From: Burkholderia cenocepacia | GTDB taxonomy: Bacteria > Pseudomonadota > Gammaproteobacteria > Burkholderiales > Burkholderiaceae | NCBI RefSeq assembly: GCF_014211915.1 | Contig: NZ_CP060040.1 | Span: forward strand, 2,418,001 to 2,482,000 | Direction: 5' to 3' | DNA: 64,000 nucleotides | Part shown: in pieces, positions 1-7,691 of the stretch | How the letters are laid out: every line of letters starts with the position of its first letter | Numbering within the stretch: position 1 is the stretch's first letter | Translations under genes and position numbers: made by a program | Notes under the pieces: model-generated | Database searches by the model: none | Told to the model about the DNA's origin: nothing | What the model saw: only the letters and a program-made list of their open reading frames with translations

Positions 1-308
1 CCGAACTTCGCCGCGGCACCGGGCAACACGCCCGGCGCGCCGGCCCACGTCACCGTGCAGGCAACGACCTCGCCTGCCGCATCGGTTTTCACCTTGTTCT
101 GCCAGCTGCCGACGTCGAAGCTGTACGGGATCGTCGCGATATCGACGAACACGTCGTATTGCGGCAGTTTCTCGACGAGCTGCGCGGTCATGAACTGACG
201 CATCCGGTCGAGCACGGCCTGATCGCCGTTGGCCTGCACGGCAGTGGCGTCGTTGCCCGCGAGTTGCAGCAGCGCGTACAGGTCGTCGTGGGTAAAGGGT
301 TGTGACAT
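1..308 (-). CDS. bclB: BclB lectin, N-terminal part (cut by window edge)
   Basis: Only the first 102 codons are inside the window, starting MSQPFTHDDLYALL at the ATG at 308; a GAGG ribosome site lies just upstream. The visible part has no lectin motif; it would be the N-terminal domain that precedes the PA-IIL-like lectin domain in B. cenocepacia BC2L-B. The call rests on position: it lies third, on the same strand, after bclA and bclC, and the known operon order in B. cenocepacia is bclACB. If right, it is a secreted calcium-dependent sugar-binding protein used in biofilm structure. The lectin domain itself is outside the window, so the identity cannot be proved here. Confidence 0.7.
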   Translation of the reverse strand, partial: MSQPFTHDDLYALLQLAGNDATAVQANGDQAVLDRMRQFMTAQLVEKLPQYDVFVDIATIPYSFDVGSWQNKVKTDAAGEVVACTVTWAGAPGVLPGAAAKF

Positions 309-470
309 GTCGTCCTCGTCTGAATGGAAGGTTCCGCATCGCGTGACCGGCGAACGGATTTCACCGGACCGCGCGCGGTGTACAGCAGTGGGACTGCAAA
401 TGACTGCTCGAACGATGCGCAATGCGTGAATGGCCCCGTCGCCATTGCGATGTTTCGTGATGGCCGTCGA

Positions 471-1292
471 TCAACCCAGCGGCCAGTTCAGGAACACGAT
501 GCCGTCGTTGTAATCGTCGTCGGCGCCGTCTTCCGATCCGACGATCCCGAAGTACGACTTCTTGAAAATGTCGACCTGTCGCGAACCGAGCCGAGACGGC
601 TTGCCGTTCGCCATCACGATCACGCGCACGCGGCCGTTGCCGGAATCGAGCACCTTCGTGCCGAGGTTCTGGTCCTGTGCGCCGGCGCCCTTGAACGTCG
701 CGGCCGGCTTCGGGTCGTCGTCGATGTAGATGTCGATCGTCTGGTCGTTCGCCGCGTGGGTGAGCGCGGTCACGCCGAACTTGATGTGCGGCGGGAGATT
801 GAACGTGCCGTCGCGTTCGCCGCCGCCGCCGATGTTGCCGGCCCCGGTGCCACCGGTTTCGGTGCCCGGATTGCCGCCGCCTTGCGACGACGAGGGCGCG
901 GCCGTGTCCCCGATCGCGGACAGGCTCGCGTACGAATCGATGTGCATCGCGCTGCCGCGCACGCTTTTCCACTGGCCCTTCACGAACGTGACGCCGCTGC
1001 CGACGTCGATCGTCGCGACGAGCGTGAATGGCATGCGGCCGGTGCTTTCGGGCACTTTCGACGAATACGTGAAGCAGCCGTCCGCGACGACGCCCTGGTT
1101 CGTCGCGATCGCGAAATAGATGCCGGGGAAGTTGTTGCCGGTCGCATAAGGCGTCGGCACGTTGAGGATGACCTGCAGTTTCCCGTCGCGAATCCCGGCC
1201 TTCGCGATGTCGATGTAGAGGCCGGGGATGTCGACGTAAGCCTCGGACGTCACGACGGGCGCGCTGACGATCGAAGCCGAAAGGAGCGGCAT
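471..1292 (-). CDS. bclC: BclC (BC2L-C) two-domain superlectin
   Basis: A 273-aa protein starting MPLLSASIVSAP; a GGAG site six bases upstream supports the ATG at 1292 over the upstream in-frame ATG at 1352. Residues 1 to about 156 match the TNF-like trimeric fucose-binding domain of BC2L-C. A Gly/Ser-rich linker (GTGAGNIGGGG) follows, then a C-terminal PA-IIL-type lectin domain with the acidic calcium loop SEDGADDDYNDG. It ends in WPLG, whose terminal Gly carboxylate coordinates calcium of the partner subunit in this family. Known biology: it binds fucose with one domain and mannose/heptose with the other, and is quorum-sensing controlled. It is second in the bcl operon. Confidence 0.95.
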   Translation of the reverse strand: MPLLSASIVSAPVVTSEAYVDIPGLYIDIAKAGIRDGKLQVILNVPTPYATGNNFPGIYFAIATNQGVVADGCFTYSSKVPESTGRMPFTLVATIDVGSGVTFVKGQWKSVRGSAMHIDSYASLSAIGDTAAPSSSQGGGNPGTETGGTGAGNIGGGGERDGTFNLPPHIKFGVTALTHAANDQTIDIYIDDDPKPAATFKGAGAQDQNLGTKVLDSGNGRVRVIVMANGKPSRLGSRQVDIFKKSYFGIVGSEDGADDDYNDGIVFLNWPLG

Positions 1293-1409
1293 GGAAGTCT
1301 CCGGTGATGAGGCGGTTCTGGATCGGATGAGATCCCGCTGAACGCGACGCAAACCCGCCAGCCGCCAGGGAGGCGGCCGGCGGCGGTCGGTCGTCGAACG
1401 AGCGTCAGG

Positions 1410-1799
1410 TCAGCCGATCGGCCACTGGAGCACGACGATCCCGTCGTTGTAGTCGCTGTCGTGGCCGTCTTCCGACACGACGATCCCGAAGTTGACCGTG
1501 AACGGCGAGCCGTCCGACTTCTTGCCGTTGATCGGCGCGAGGCGCGCGTCGGTCGGCGACGGCTTGCCGTTCACCGACACTTCGAAACGGATCTTGCCGT
1601 TGCCGGAATTCAGCTTGGCTTCGCGCGGGCCGTCGCGCGTCGTCAGCTTGTGATACGCGGCGGGTTCCTGGCTGTCGCCGATAAACAATTTGATGTGCTG
1701 TTGCTCGGCGGCATTCGCGAAGAAAATCGCGCGGAAATCGGTATTCGGCGGAATCGAAAACTCGCCGGCGCGGTTGGATGACGTTTGAGAGTCGGCCAT
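1410..1799 (-). CDS. bclA: BclA (BC2L-A) mannose-binding PA-IIL-type lectin
   Basis: A 129-aa single-domain lectin. The C-terminal calcium/sugar loop SEDGHDSDYNDGIVV and the terminal WPIG are the signature of the PA-IIL (LecB) family, which binds sugars through two calcium ions and works as a dimer in BC2L-A. There is no signal peptide, which is normal for this family. The AGGAG site sits six bases before the ATG at 1799. It is the first gene of the bclACB operon, so the operon promoter should be in the AT-rich stretch from 1880 to 2000. The sequence agrees almost residue for residue with what I remember of the B. cenocepacia protein. Confidence 0.97.
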   Translation of the reverse strand: MADSQTSSNRAGEFSIPPNTDFRAIFFANAAEQQHIKLFIGDSQEPAAYHKLTTRDGPREAKLNSGNGKIRFEVSVNGKPSPTDARLAPINGKKSDGSPFTVNFGIVVSEDGHDSDYNDGIVVLQWPIG

Positions 1800-2380
1800 G
1801 CTGTTCTCCTGTGACTTGTTAGATAAGGCCAGGGGCCTCGTCGCGCAAACGTTTGCCGTTTGAAACGCGACATGCCGAGCATGACGAAAAATAAATAAAA
1901 AAATATTCGGATGAGAATGGTTATTGTTCAGTAATTCGAAAAACAGCGATAATCGATTTAATGAAATGTGTTTAATGGGGCGGGTTTCGATATATTTGAG
2001 AAATTATATCGATGCGTGTATCGCTTTCCTGAATGATGCGAGGGCGCGCAACGCGAGGGGGACGGGAGAGGCGGGGAGCAATCGGACTTCGGAGCAGACG
2101 CTCGGCGTTCGCATATGGCAGCGTTTCGTTTCAACATCGGCATCTCTGTCGTGGCCGCGCCCACCGGCCACCGTCGAACGCCCACACCGAAGCCCGATTG
2201 CAAGGAGGGGTGTGCGGCGCCGGCGAAGAGGATGGACCGACTCACTCCGAACATGAATAGGACCTCACCGGCACCGCACCCGTGAAGCATATCGACCGGG
2301 CAAGCCGCCGCCTATCGGACGGGACTGATTTTGCGCAAACGCGCGCATCGAGGGACGGAGCGGGATGGATGCGTACCGGG
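1800..2380. other. Intergenic region upstream of bclA and the leu leader
   Basis: There is no convincing gene here. The short frames on both strands lack family features and ribosome sites. From 1880 to about 2000 the DNA turns markedly AT-rich (runs such as aaataaataaaaaaata), which marks the likely bclA promoter region. A Fur-box-like dyad lies at 1912-1926 and is listed separately. No clear CTGT-N8-ACAG cep box was found in front of bclA. Confidence 0.6.
1912..1926. promoter_or_regulatory. Fur-box-like inverted repeat upstream of bclA
   Basis: The 15-mer TGAGAATGGTTATTG matches the 7-1-7 Fur consensus TGATAATnATTATCA at 10 or 11 of 14 defined positions. It sits in the AT-rich stretch about 115 bp upstream of the bclA start. 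This is a by-eye match; iron control of the lectin operon is an inference. Confidence 0.35.
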
Positions 2381-2410
2381 TTGACAGCTGCGGTCACCCT
2401 GTGATTTGAT
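2381..2410 (+). promoter_or_regulatory. Predicted sigma-70 promoter of the leu leader/leuA transcript
   Basis: A perfect TTGACA -35 lies at 2381-2386. It is followed after 18 bases by TTTGAT (2405-2410) as a -10 with four of six matches. Transcription would start near 2416-2418, almost on an ATG of the leader peptide. Confidence 0.45.
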
Positions 2411-2513
2411 GCCGGTCATGCACGCCGCCCAGTTCCTCTTCTCGCTACGACTACTAGCCCGCTTCTCCGGGCTGGGTCTGCGGCTGCGCGCTTTCCATCT
2501 GCTTCTTTCCTGA
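2409..2513 (+). CDS. Leucine-rich leader peptide of leuA (attenuator type)
   Basis: This is a 34-codon frame with ATGs at 2409 and 2418 and a TGA at 2511. It encodes a peptide with a core of FLFSLRLLARFSGLGLRL and an end of HLLLS, about ten leucines in all. Three of the leucines are the CTA codon (two in tandem at 2451-2456), a rare choice in such GC-rich DNA. Leucine-rich leaders with rare Leu codons upstream of leuA are the hallmark of ribosome-mediated attenuation, known from proteobacterial leu operons. No good ribosome site is visible; if the promoter at 2381-2410 is right, the ATG at 2418 could be read as a leaderless start. About 240 bases of leader follow before leuA, including a small CCGGT/ACCGG stem at 2548-2562. 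The terminator and antiterminator need RNA folding to define. Confidence 0.6.
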   Translation: MPVMHAAQFLFSLRLLARFSGLGLRLRAFHLLLS

Positions 2514-2755
2514 AGCGCCAGATTTTCCCCGCATCACCGACCTGGCCCCGGTTGTCGACCGGCGCCTGAGTTCGTCTTTCTTCCGTCACCACTCCGCTCC
2601 GTCCCGGTCGCTCAACCGCCAAGGCCGTCGTTTGCCGTACCGCTTTGCCGTTGTGCCGCTTTTTTGCCGTTTTCACCGCTGCGCACGTAGCCGGCTCCCG
2701 ATGCCGATGGCTGCCGCGCCGCGCTTCACCGACAAACAGACCGAGGACCGACATC

Positions 2756-4468
2756 ATGATGCTGAAGAACCCCGCGACGAAATACCGACCGTTCACGCCC
2801 GTCAACCTGCCCGACCGCACGTGGCCGTCGCGCACGATCACGCAGGCGCCGATCTGGATGAGCACCGACCTGCGCGACGGCAACCAGGCGCTGTTCGAGC
2901 CGATGGACGCCACGCGCAAGATGCGGATGTTCAAGACGCTGGTGGCGATCGGCTTCAAGGAGATCGAGGTCGCGTTCCCGTCCGCGTCCGAAACCGACTT
3001 CAACTTCGTCCGCGAACTGATCGAGGGCGGCCACATTCCCGACGACGTGACGATCGAAGTGCTGACGCAGGCGCGCGACGACCTGATCGAGCGCACCTTC
3101 GCGTCGCTGCGCGGCGCGAAGCGCGCGATCGTGCACCTGTACAACGCGACCGCACCGGAATTCCGCAAGATCGTGTTCAGCCTCGATCGCGACGGCGTGA
3201 AGCAGCTGGCGGTGAACGCGGCGCGCACGATCAAGCGATGCGCCGATGCGGCGACCGACACGCAATTCACGCTGCAGTACAGCCCGGAAACGTTTACCGC
3301 GACCGAACTCGATTTCGCGAAGGAAGTCTGCGACGCGGTGTTCGACGTGTGGCAGCCGACGCCCGAGCGCAAATCGATCGTGAACCTGCCGGCCACGGTG
3401 GAAATCGGCACGCCGAATTACTATGCGGACCAGATCGAGTGGATGCACCGCAACCTCGCGCGTCGCGATTCGCTGATCCTGTCGGTGCACCCGCACAACG
3501 ACCGCGGCACCGCGGTCGCGGCGGCCGAGCTCGCGGTGATGGCCGGCGCCGACCGGATCGAAGGCTGCCTGTTCGGCAACGGCGAACGCACGGGTAACGT
3601 CGATCTCGTGACGCTCGCGCTGAACCTGTACACGCAGGGCGTCGATCCGGGCCTCGATTTCTCGCAGATCAACGAAGTCGCGCGCACGTCGGAGGAATGC
3701 ACGCAGTTGCCGGTCCACCCGCGTCATCCGTATGTCGGCGACCTCGTGTTCACCGCGTTCTCCGGCTCGCACCAGGACGCGATCAAGAAGGGCTTCGCGG
3801 TACAGCGCGCCGACACCGTATGGGAAGTACCGTACCTGCCGATCGATCCGAACGATCTCGGCCGCACGTACGATTCGATCATTCGCGTGAACAGCCAGTC
3901 GGGCAAGGGCGGCATCGCGTACCTGCTCGAACAGGGCTACGGCGTCGCGCTGCCGCGCCGCATGCAGGTCGATTTCAGCGCGGCCGTGCAGCGCCTGACC
4001 GACGAGAGCGGGCACGAGGTGACGAGCGCGCAGATCTGGGCGCTGTTCCAGCAGGAATACGTCGAAAGCGACACGCCGCTGCGTTATGTCAGCCATGAGC
4101 TGACCGAGCGCGACGGCCGCGAGACGATCGTGCTGACCGCCGACGTGCACGGCGAGCGCCGCGTGCTGCGTGGGGAAGGCAACGGCCCGCTCGACGCGCT
4201 GATGCATGCATTGCACACGCCGCTGCGGATTCAGCATTACGAGGAACGCGCGCTGTCGCAGGGCGCCGATGCGAAAGCGATCGCGATCGCCGAGCTGGCT
4301 GGTACGGGCGTGCGCGGCAGCGCGTTCGGTGTCGGCGTCGATGCGAACCTGACGACGGCGTCGATTCGTGCGGTGATCAGCGGCGTGAACCGCGCGTATG
4401 CCCGTGCGGATGAAGTTGTGCAGGCAACCTTCTTTGCCGGACAGCCGGCGGTGCAGGCCGTCGCATAA
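2756..4468 (+). CDS. leuA: 2-isopropylmalate synthase
   Basis: A 570-aa long-form LeuA. It condenses acetyl-CoA with 2-oxoisovalerate, the first committed step of leucine synthesis. The N-terminal TIM barrel carries the HMGL/IPMS signature [11 protein letters not shown] and the metal-binding [14 protein letters not shown]. The last 130 residues or so form the LeuA regulatory domain, ending in a [20 protein letters not shown] segment. The start [13 protein letters not shown] is chosen because IPMS homology begins there and GAGG lies eight to ten bases upstream; the frame is open further upstream, but without homology. It stands alone, behind a leucine-rich leader and before a strong terminator. 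It lies next to a cluster that uses valine, and valine comes from the same keto acid that LeuA consumes. Confidence 0.95.
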   Translation: MMLKNPATKYRPFTPVNLPDRTWPSRTITQAPIWMSTDLRDGNQALFEPMDATRKMRMFKTLVAIGFKEIEVAFPSASETDFNFVRELIEGGHIPDDVTIEVLTQARDDLIERTFASLRGAKRAIVHLYNATAPEFRKIVFSLDRDGVKQLAVNAARTIKRCADAATDTQFTLQYSPETFTATELDFAKEVCDAVFDVWQPTPERKSIVNLPATVEIGTPNYYADQIEWMHRNLARRDSLILSVHPHNDRGTAVAAAELAVMAGADRIEGCLFGNGERTGNVDLVTLALNLYTQGVDPGLDFSQINEVARTSEECTQLPVHPRHPYVGDLVFTAFSGSHQDAIKKGFAVQRADTVWEVPYLPIDPNDLGRTYDSIIRVNSQSGKGGIAYLLEQGYGVALPRRMQVDFSAAVQRLTDESGHEVTSAQIWALFQQEYVESDTPLRYVSHELTERDGRETIVLTADVHGERRVLRGEGNGPLDALMHALHTPLRIQHYEERALSQGADAKAIAIAELAGTGVRGSAFGVGVDANLTTASIRAVISGVNRAYARADEVVQATFFAGQPAVQAVA

Positions 4469-4476
4469 GCGGGTCG

Positions 4477-4512
4477 AAACCCGGGCGGGCGAGCCGGCCC
4501 GGGTTTTCCTTT
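4477..4512. terminator. Intrinsic terminator between leuA and cepR2
   Basis: A perfect 10-bp stem, AAACCCGGGC (4477-4486) with GCCCGGGTTT (4497-4506), is followed by a T-rich tail. The A-run on the other flank lets it also end the convergent cepR2 transcript. Confidence 0.85.
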
Positions 4513-4539
4513 CAGATCACGGCGTGCGCCTGCGCGCCC

Positions 4540-5253
4540 TCAGGGCAGCAGCCCGAGCATCGCGGCCTTGGTGGCCGCATGCGTCTTGTTCATCGCGTCC
4601 AGCTTCACGACGGCGTTCTGCAGGTGGAACTTCACCGTTCGCTCCGCGATTCCGAAGATCATCCCGATCTCGTAGGCCGTCTTGCCGTCGGCCGTCCACG
4701 CCAGTACCTCGCGCTCGCGCAGCGTCAGTCCGGTGCCGACCGGCGCGATCGGATCGGCGAGGCGCGGCATCAGGTATGCGTGCGCCGCATGCGCGAGGCT
4801 CGCGCAGGGTGCGCGCAATCGCGAGATTTCATCCGCGTCGAGCGGCGTCGTGTCGCGCACGAGCGTCAGCACGCCGAGATTGCCGGCCCGGTCGTAGCCG
4901 CCGTGCGACCAGCCGTAACGCATCCCGAAGCACGCCGCGTCGTGCCAGAACGCGGTGTCGCCCGGCTCGTCGAAGGCATTCCATACGACCGGCCGCGGCT
5001 GGCTCGCGACCCGCTTGATGATCGGATCGATCGTCACGTAGCCGAATTTCACATAACGGTGTTCCCATTCGCGTGGATGATTGCCGACGATCTGCAGGTC
5101 GGGCCGGGCGAGCGGCAGCGTGCGGCGCAAGCCGTACACGCAATACCGGAACCCGAGCGCGGCCGCGGCGGCGGCAATCGGCGGAAACGCGGCTTCCGCG
5201 GTGGGCGCGCGTTGTAGTGCGTCGAAACAGTCGTGCAGTATTGTCAGGTCCAT
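4540..5253 (-). CDS. cepR2: CepR2, orphan LuxR-family quorum-sensing regulator
   Basis: A 237-aa LuxR-type regulator starting MDLTILHDCFDALQ. The first 165 residues or so are an autoinducer-binding domain (WEHRYVKFGYVTIDPIIK and AFWHDAACFGMRYGWSHGG are typical LuxR-domain segments). Residues 172-237 are a GerE/LuxR helix-turn-helix (GLTLREREVLAWTADGKTAYEIG, then ERTVKFHLQNAVVKLDAMNK). The start at 5253 has GAGGATC upstream; the longer upstream frame has no homology. No luxI gene is nearby, so it is an orphan. Its place beside the ham cluster and opposite an AraC regulator matches B. cenocepacia CepR2, described as acting without acyl-homoserine lactone. A lux-box dyad lies 52 bp upstream. Confidence 0.93.
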   Translation of the reverse strand: MDLTILHDCFDALQRAPTAEAAFPPIAAAAAALGFRYCVYGLRRTLPLARPDLQIVGNHPREWEHRYVKFGYVTIDPIIKRVASQPRPVVWNAFDEPGDTAFWHDAACFGMRYGWSHGGYDRAGNLGVLTLVRDTTPLDADEISRLRAPCASLAHAAHAYLMPRLADPIAPVGTGLTLREREVLAWTADGKTAYEIGMIFGIAERTVKFHLQNAVVKLDAMNKTHAATKAAMLGLLP

Positions 5254-5304
5254 CGGTGATCCTCGTCGGTGTGGGCGGGCCGTGCATTGCGCCCCGCGCG
5301 TATC

Positions 5305-5320
5305 CTGTTCAAAAGGACAG
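5305..5320. promoter_or_regulatory. lux/cep-box dyad between cepR2 and the AraC gene
   Basis: CTGT-N8-ACAG (CTGTTCAAAAGGACAG) has exactly the half-sites and spacing of the lux-box core. It lies in the divergent cepR2/AraC intergenic region, 52 bp before the cepR2 start and 130 bp before the AraC start. It is the natural candidate operator for CepR2 or CepR. Confidence 0.65.
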
Positions 5321-5449
5321 TTTTGAGGCGAAGCCGACGCCGGTTTAATGGCGGCTGTTCGCACGACGGGCCCGCTTGTGCGGGCACTGTCCCCCCGTCG
5401 TTTCACGTGTTGCGGTACCCCTCCGGTTTCGTATCAGGACTGATCGACC

Positions 5450-6265
5450 ATGACCAGCGTTCAAGACGTGCCTCTCCTCGCGCGCGCCGGTGCGCGCGCG
5501 TTCGCCTTCGGCGGGATCCGCGCGATCGAACCGCCCTGCGCATCGGCCCCCGCCCGCGCGCTTGCTCACGAGTATGCGCCGCACGCGCATCAGGCCGGGC
5601 AACTATTGTTTACGACGCGCGGCGTATTGGTACTCGACGTCGAAGGCCAGCGCTGGATCACCCCGCCGCTGCGCGCGATCTGGATTCCGGCGCGCACCGT
5701 CCATGCGATGCGCGTGGCCGACGACGTCCAGCTCTACTCGCTTTATCTCGGCGATGCACTCAGCGCGCGGCTGCCGGCCACGCTGTGCGCGATGACGGTA
5801 TCGCCGCTGCTGCGCGAACTCGCCACGCGCGTGTCGCATCCGTTCGATTGCAGCGTCGACCACGATCCGCTCGCGCGCCTGTTCGCCGACGAGCTGAGCG
5901 AACTCGCGCAGACGCCGCTCACGCTGCCGCTGCCGCGCGACCGGCGCTTGCTGAAGCTGTGCGAACGGCTGCAGCGCGAGCCGCACTGCGAGTTGCCGCT
6001 CGACACGCTCGCACGCGACGCCGCGCTGAGCGCGCGCCACCTGGCGCGCCTGTTTCGCAGCGAGACCGGCATGAGCGTGGCCGCGTGGCGCCAGCAACTG
6101 CGGCTGTCGATGTCGCTCGCGCTGCTCGCGAGCGGCATGCCCGTCACGCAGGCCGCGCACCAGGTCGGCTATCGCAGCCCGACTACTTATGCGGCCACCT
6201 TCAAGCGCGCGTTCGGCGTCACGCCGAGCCAGTACCTCGCGGCCGCGGAAGCGGCGGCGCGCTGA
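5450..6265 (+). CDS. AraC-family transcriptional regulator, divergent from cepR2
   Basis: A 271-aa protein. The N-terminal half is a cupin-type AraC sensor domain (YAPHAHQAGQLLFTTRGVLVLDVEGQRWITPP). The C-terminal 90 residues or so are the double helix-turn-helix, with the second-helix signature QAAHQVGYRSPTTYAATFKRAFG. An AGGA lies ten bases before the ATG. The gene is divergent from cepR2 and convergent with hamG, so it is a likely local regulator of the ham genes or a CepR2 target. The effector is unknown; by position it could be the ham product, but nothing in the sequence shows this. Confidence 0.9.
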   Translation: MTSVQDVPLLARAGARAFAFGGIRAIEPPCASAPARALAHEYAPHAHQAGQLLFTTRGVLVLDVEGQRWITPPLRAIWIPARTVHAMRVADDVQLYSLYLGDALSARLPATLCAMTVSPLLRELATRVSHPFDCSVDHDPLARLFADELSELAQTPLTLPLPRDRRLLKLCERLQREPHCELPLDTLARDAALSARHLARLFRSETGMSVAAWRQQLRLSMSLALLASGMPVTQAAHQVGYRSPTTYAATFKRAFGVTPSQYLAAAEAAAR

Positions 6266-6288
6266 CCGCCGCCGCCCCGCTGCCGCGC

Positions 6289-7635
6289 TCAGCGTGCGGT
6301 CCAGCGCGGCACCGTTTCGAACGCGTGCTCGACCGCATGCACGATCCGGTCGACGTCCTCGCGACCGATCACGAGCGGCGGCGCGATCGCGAGCCGGTTG
6401 CCGAGCGAGCGGATCAGCACGCCCGCATCGCGCGCCGCGTCGGCGAGCGCGGCCGCATAGCCGTCCGACGGCTCGATCGATTCGCGCGTCGCCTTGTCCT
6501 TCACGAGGTCGATGCCAACCAGCAGCCCCTTGCCGCGCACGTCGCCGACCACCGGATAGCGGTCGACGAGCGGCTGCAGCCGCTCCAGCAGGTACGCGCC
6601 TTCGCGCGCCGCGTTGCCTGCGAGATCCTCGTCGACGATGATCTGCAGGTTCGCGAGCGCGGCCGCGCAGACGATCGGGTGGCCCGAGTAGGTGTAGCCG
6701 TGCATCAGCGTGCCGATGCCGCCCGGGTTGGACGCGAACGCGTTCTCGATGCGGCGGTTGACGACGGTCGCGCCGAGCGGCAGATATCCCGACGACACGC
6801 CCTTCGCCAGGCACATGATGTCCGGCGCGACGCCCCAGCCGCGGCTGCCGAACGCGGCGCCGGTCCGGCCGAAGCCCGTCACCACTTCGTCGGCGATCAG
6901 CAGCACGCCGTGGCGGTCGCACACCTCGCGCACCAGCGGCCAGTAGTTCGCGGGCGGGACGATGATGCCGCCGGTCGCCTGCACCGGTTCGGCGATGAAG
7001 GCGGCCACGGTGTCGGGTCCCTGGAACAGGATCTCGCGCTCGACGAGCGACGCGCACAGCCGGCCGAGTTCCTCGGGGTCATGCGTGAACGGGTTGCGAT
7101 AGATCCACGGCGTCTCGACGTGGAAGCAGCCGGCGAGCGTCGGCTCGTAGTTGCGCCGGTAGACGGTGTTGCCGGTGACGGAGCTGCCGCCGAAGTGCGA
7201 GCCGTGATAGGCCTGGCGCAGCGCGATGAACTTGGTGCGCTCGGGTTGCCCGGACACCTTCCAGTACTGCCGCGCGATCATCAGCGCGGCCTCGACGGCG
7301 TCCGAGCCGCCGGAGCCGAAGATCACGCGGCTCATGTCTTCCGGCTGGAGCATGTCGATCAGCCGCGCCGACAGTTCTTCCGCGCGCGGATGGCTGAACC
7401 CGGCGAACACCGGGTGATATTCGAGTTCGTCGAGCTGCCGGACGATCGCTTCCTTGATTTCCCGCCGGCCGTGGCCGACGTATACGTTGAACAGCGACGC
7501 GACCGCGTCGAGATACGGCCGGCCGGTGTCGTCGTACAGGTAGCAGCCTTCGCCGCGCGTGATGCGGATCGGCGAGCGCGACGCTGCCAGCGGATGTTGC
7601 CGGGGATGCCAGAAGCGCGATTCCGAATAGGACAT
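6289..7635 (-). CDS. hamG: HamG, class III PLP aminotransferase of fragin synthesis
   Basis: A 448-aa fold-type I class III aminotransferase. The Asp that holds the pyridine nitrogen is in LLIADEVVTGFGRTG, and the Schiff-base Lys is about residue 278 in LAKGVSSGYLPLG. The GSGGSDAVEAALMIARQYW segment binds the cofactor phosphate. The start MSYSESRFWHP at 7635 is where homology begins; the open frame runs on upstream over hamF without meaning. In the fragin pathway it should aminate the aldehyde released by the HamD reductase domain, giving the amine acylated by HamF. It is downstream of hamF in a two-gene operon divergent from hamABCDE. Confidence 0.88.
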   Translation of the reverse strand: MSYSESRFWHPRQHPLAASRSPIRITRGEGCYLYDDTGRPYLDAVASLFNVYVGHGRREIKEAIVRQLDELEYHPVFAGFSHPRAEELSARLIDMLQPEDMSRVIFGSGGSDAVEAALMIARQYWKVSGQPERTKFIALRQAYHGSHFGGSSVTGNTVYRRNYEPTLAGCFHVETPWIYRNPFTHDPEELGRLCASLVEREILFQGPDTVAAFIAEPVQATGGIIVPPANYWPLVREVCDRHGVLLIADEVVTGFGRTGAAFGSRGWGVAPDIMCLAKGVSSGYLPLGATVVNRRIENAFASNPGGIGTLMHGYTYSGHPIVCAAALANLQIIVDEDLAGNAAREGAYLLERLQPLVDRYPVVGDVRGKGLLVGIDLVKDKATRESIEPSDGYAAALADAARDAGVLIRSLGNRLAIAPPLVIGREDVDRIVHAVEHAFETVPRWTAR

Positions 7636-7691
7636 GACAGGACTCCGTAGTGATTCGGTTGGATGGGGCAACACGGTGACGCAGACGATTT

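Noticed and set aside
1810..1833. CTG-N18-CAG dyad just upstream of bclA as a cep box
   Set aside because: The spacing is wrong for CTGT-N8-ACAG and it overlaps the ribosome-binding site.
1924..2290. Small overlapping frames upstream of leuA as genes
   Set aside because: Both strands are open by chance, the sequences have no family features, and the plus-strand frame starts in the AT-rich promoter DNA.
2548..2562. CCGGT/ACCGG stem after the leader peptide as the leuA terminator
   Set aside because: The stem is only five base pairs and the following DNA is only loosely T-rich. It is too weak to call without folding.
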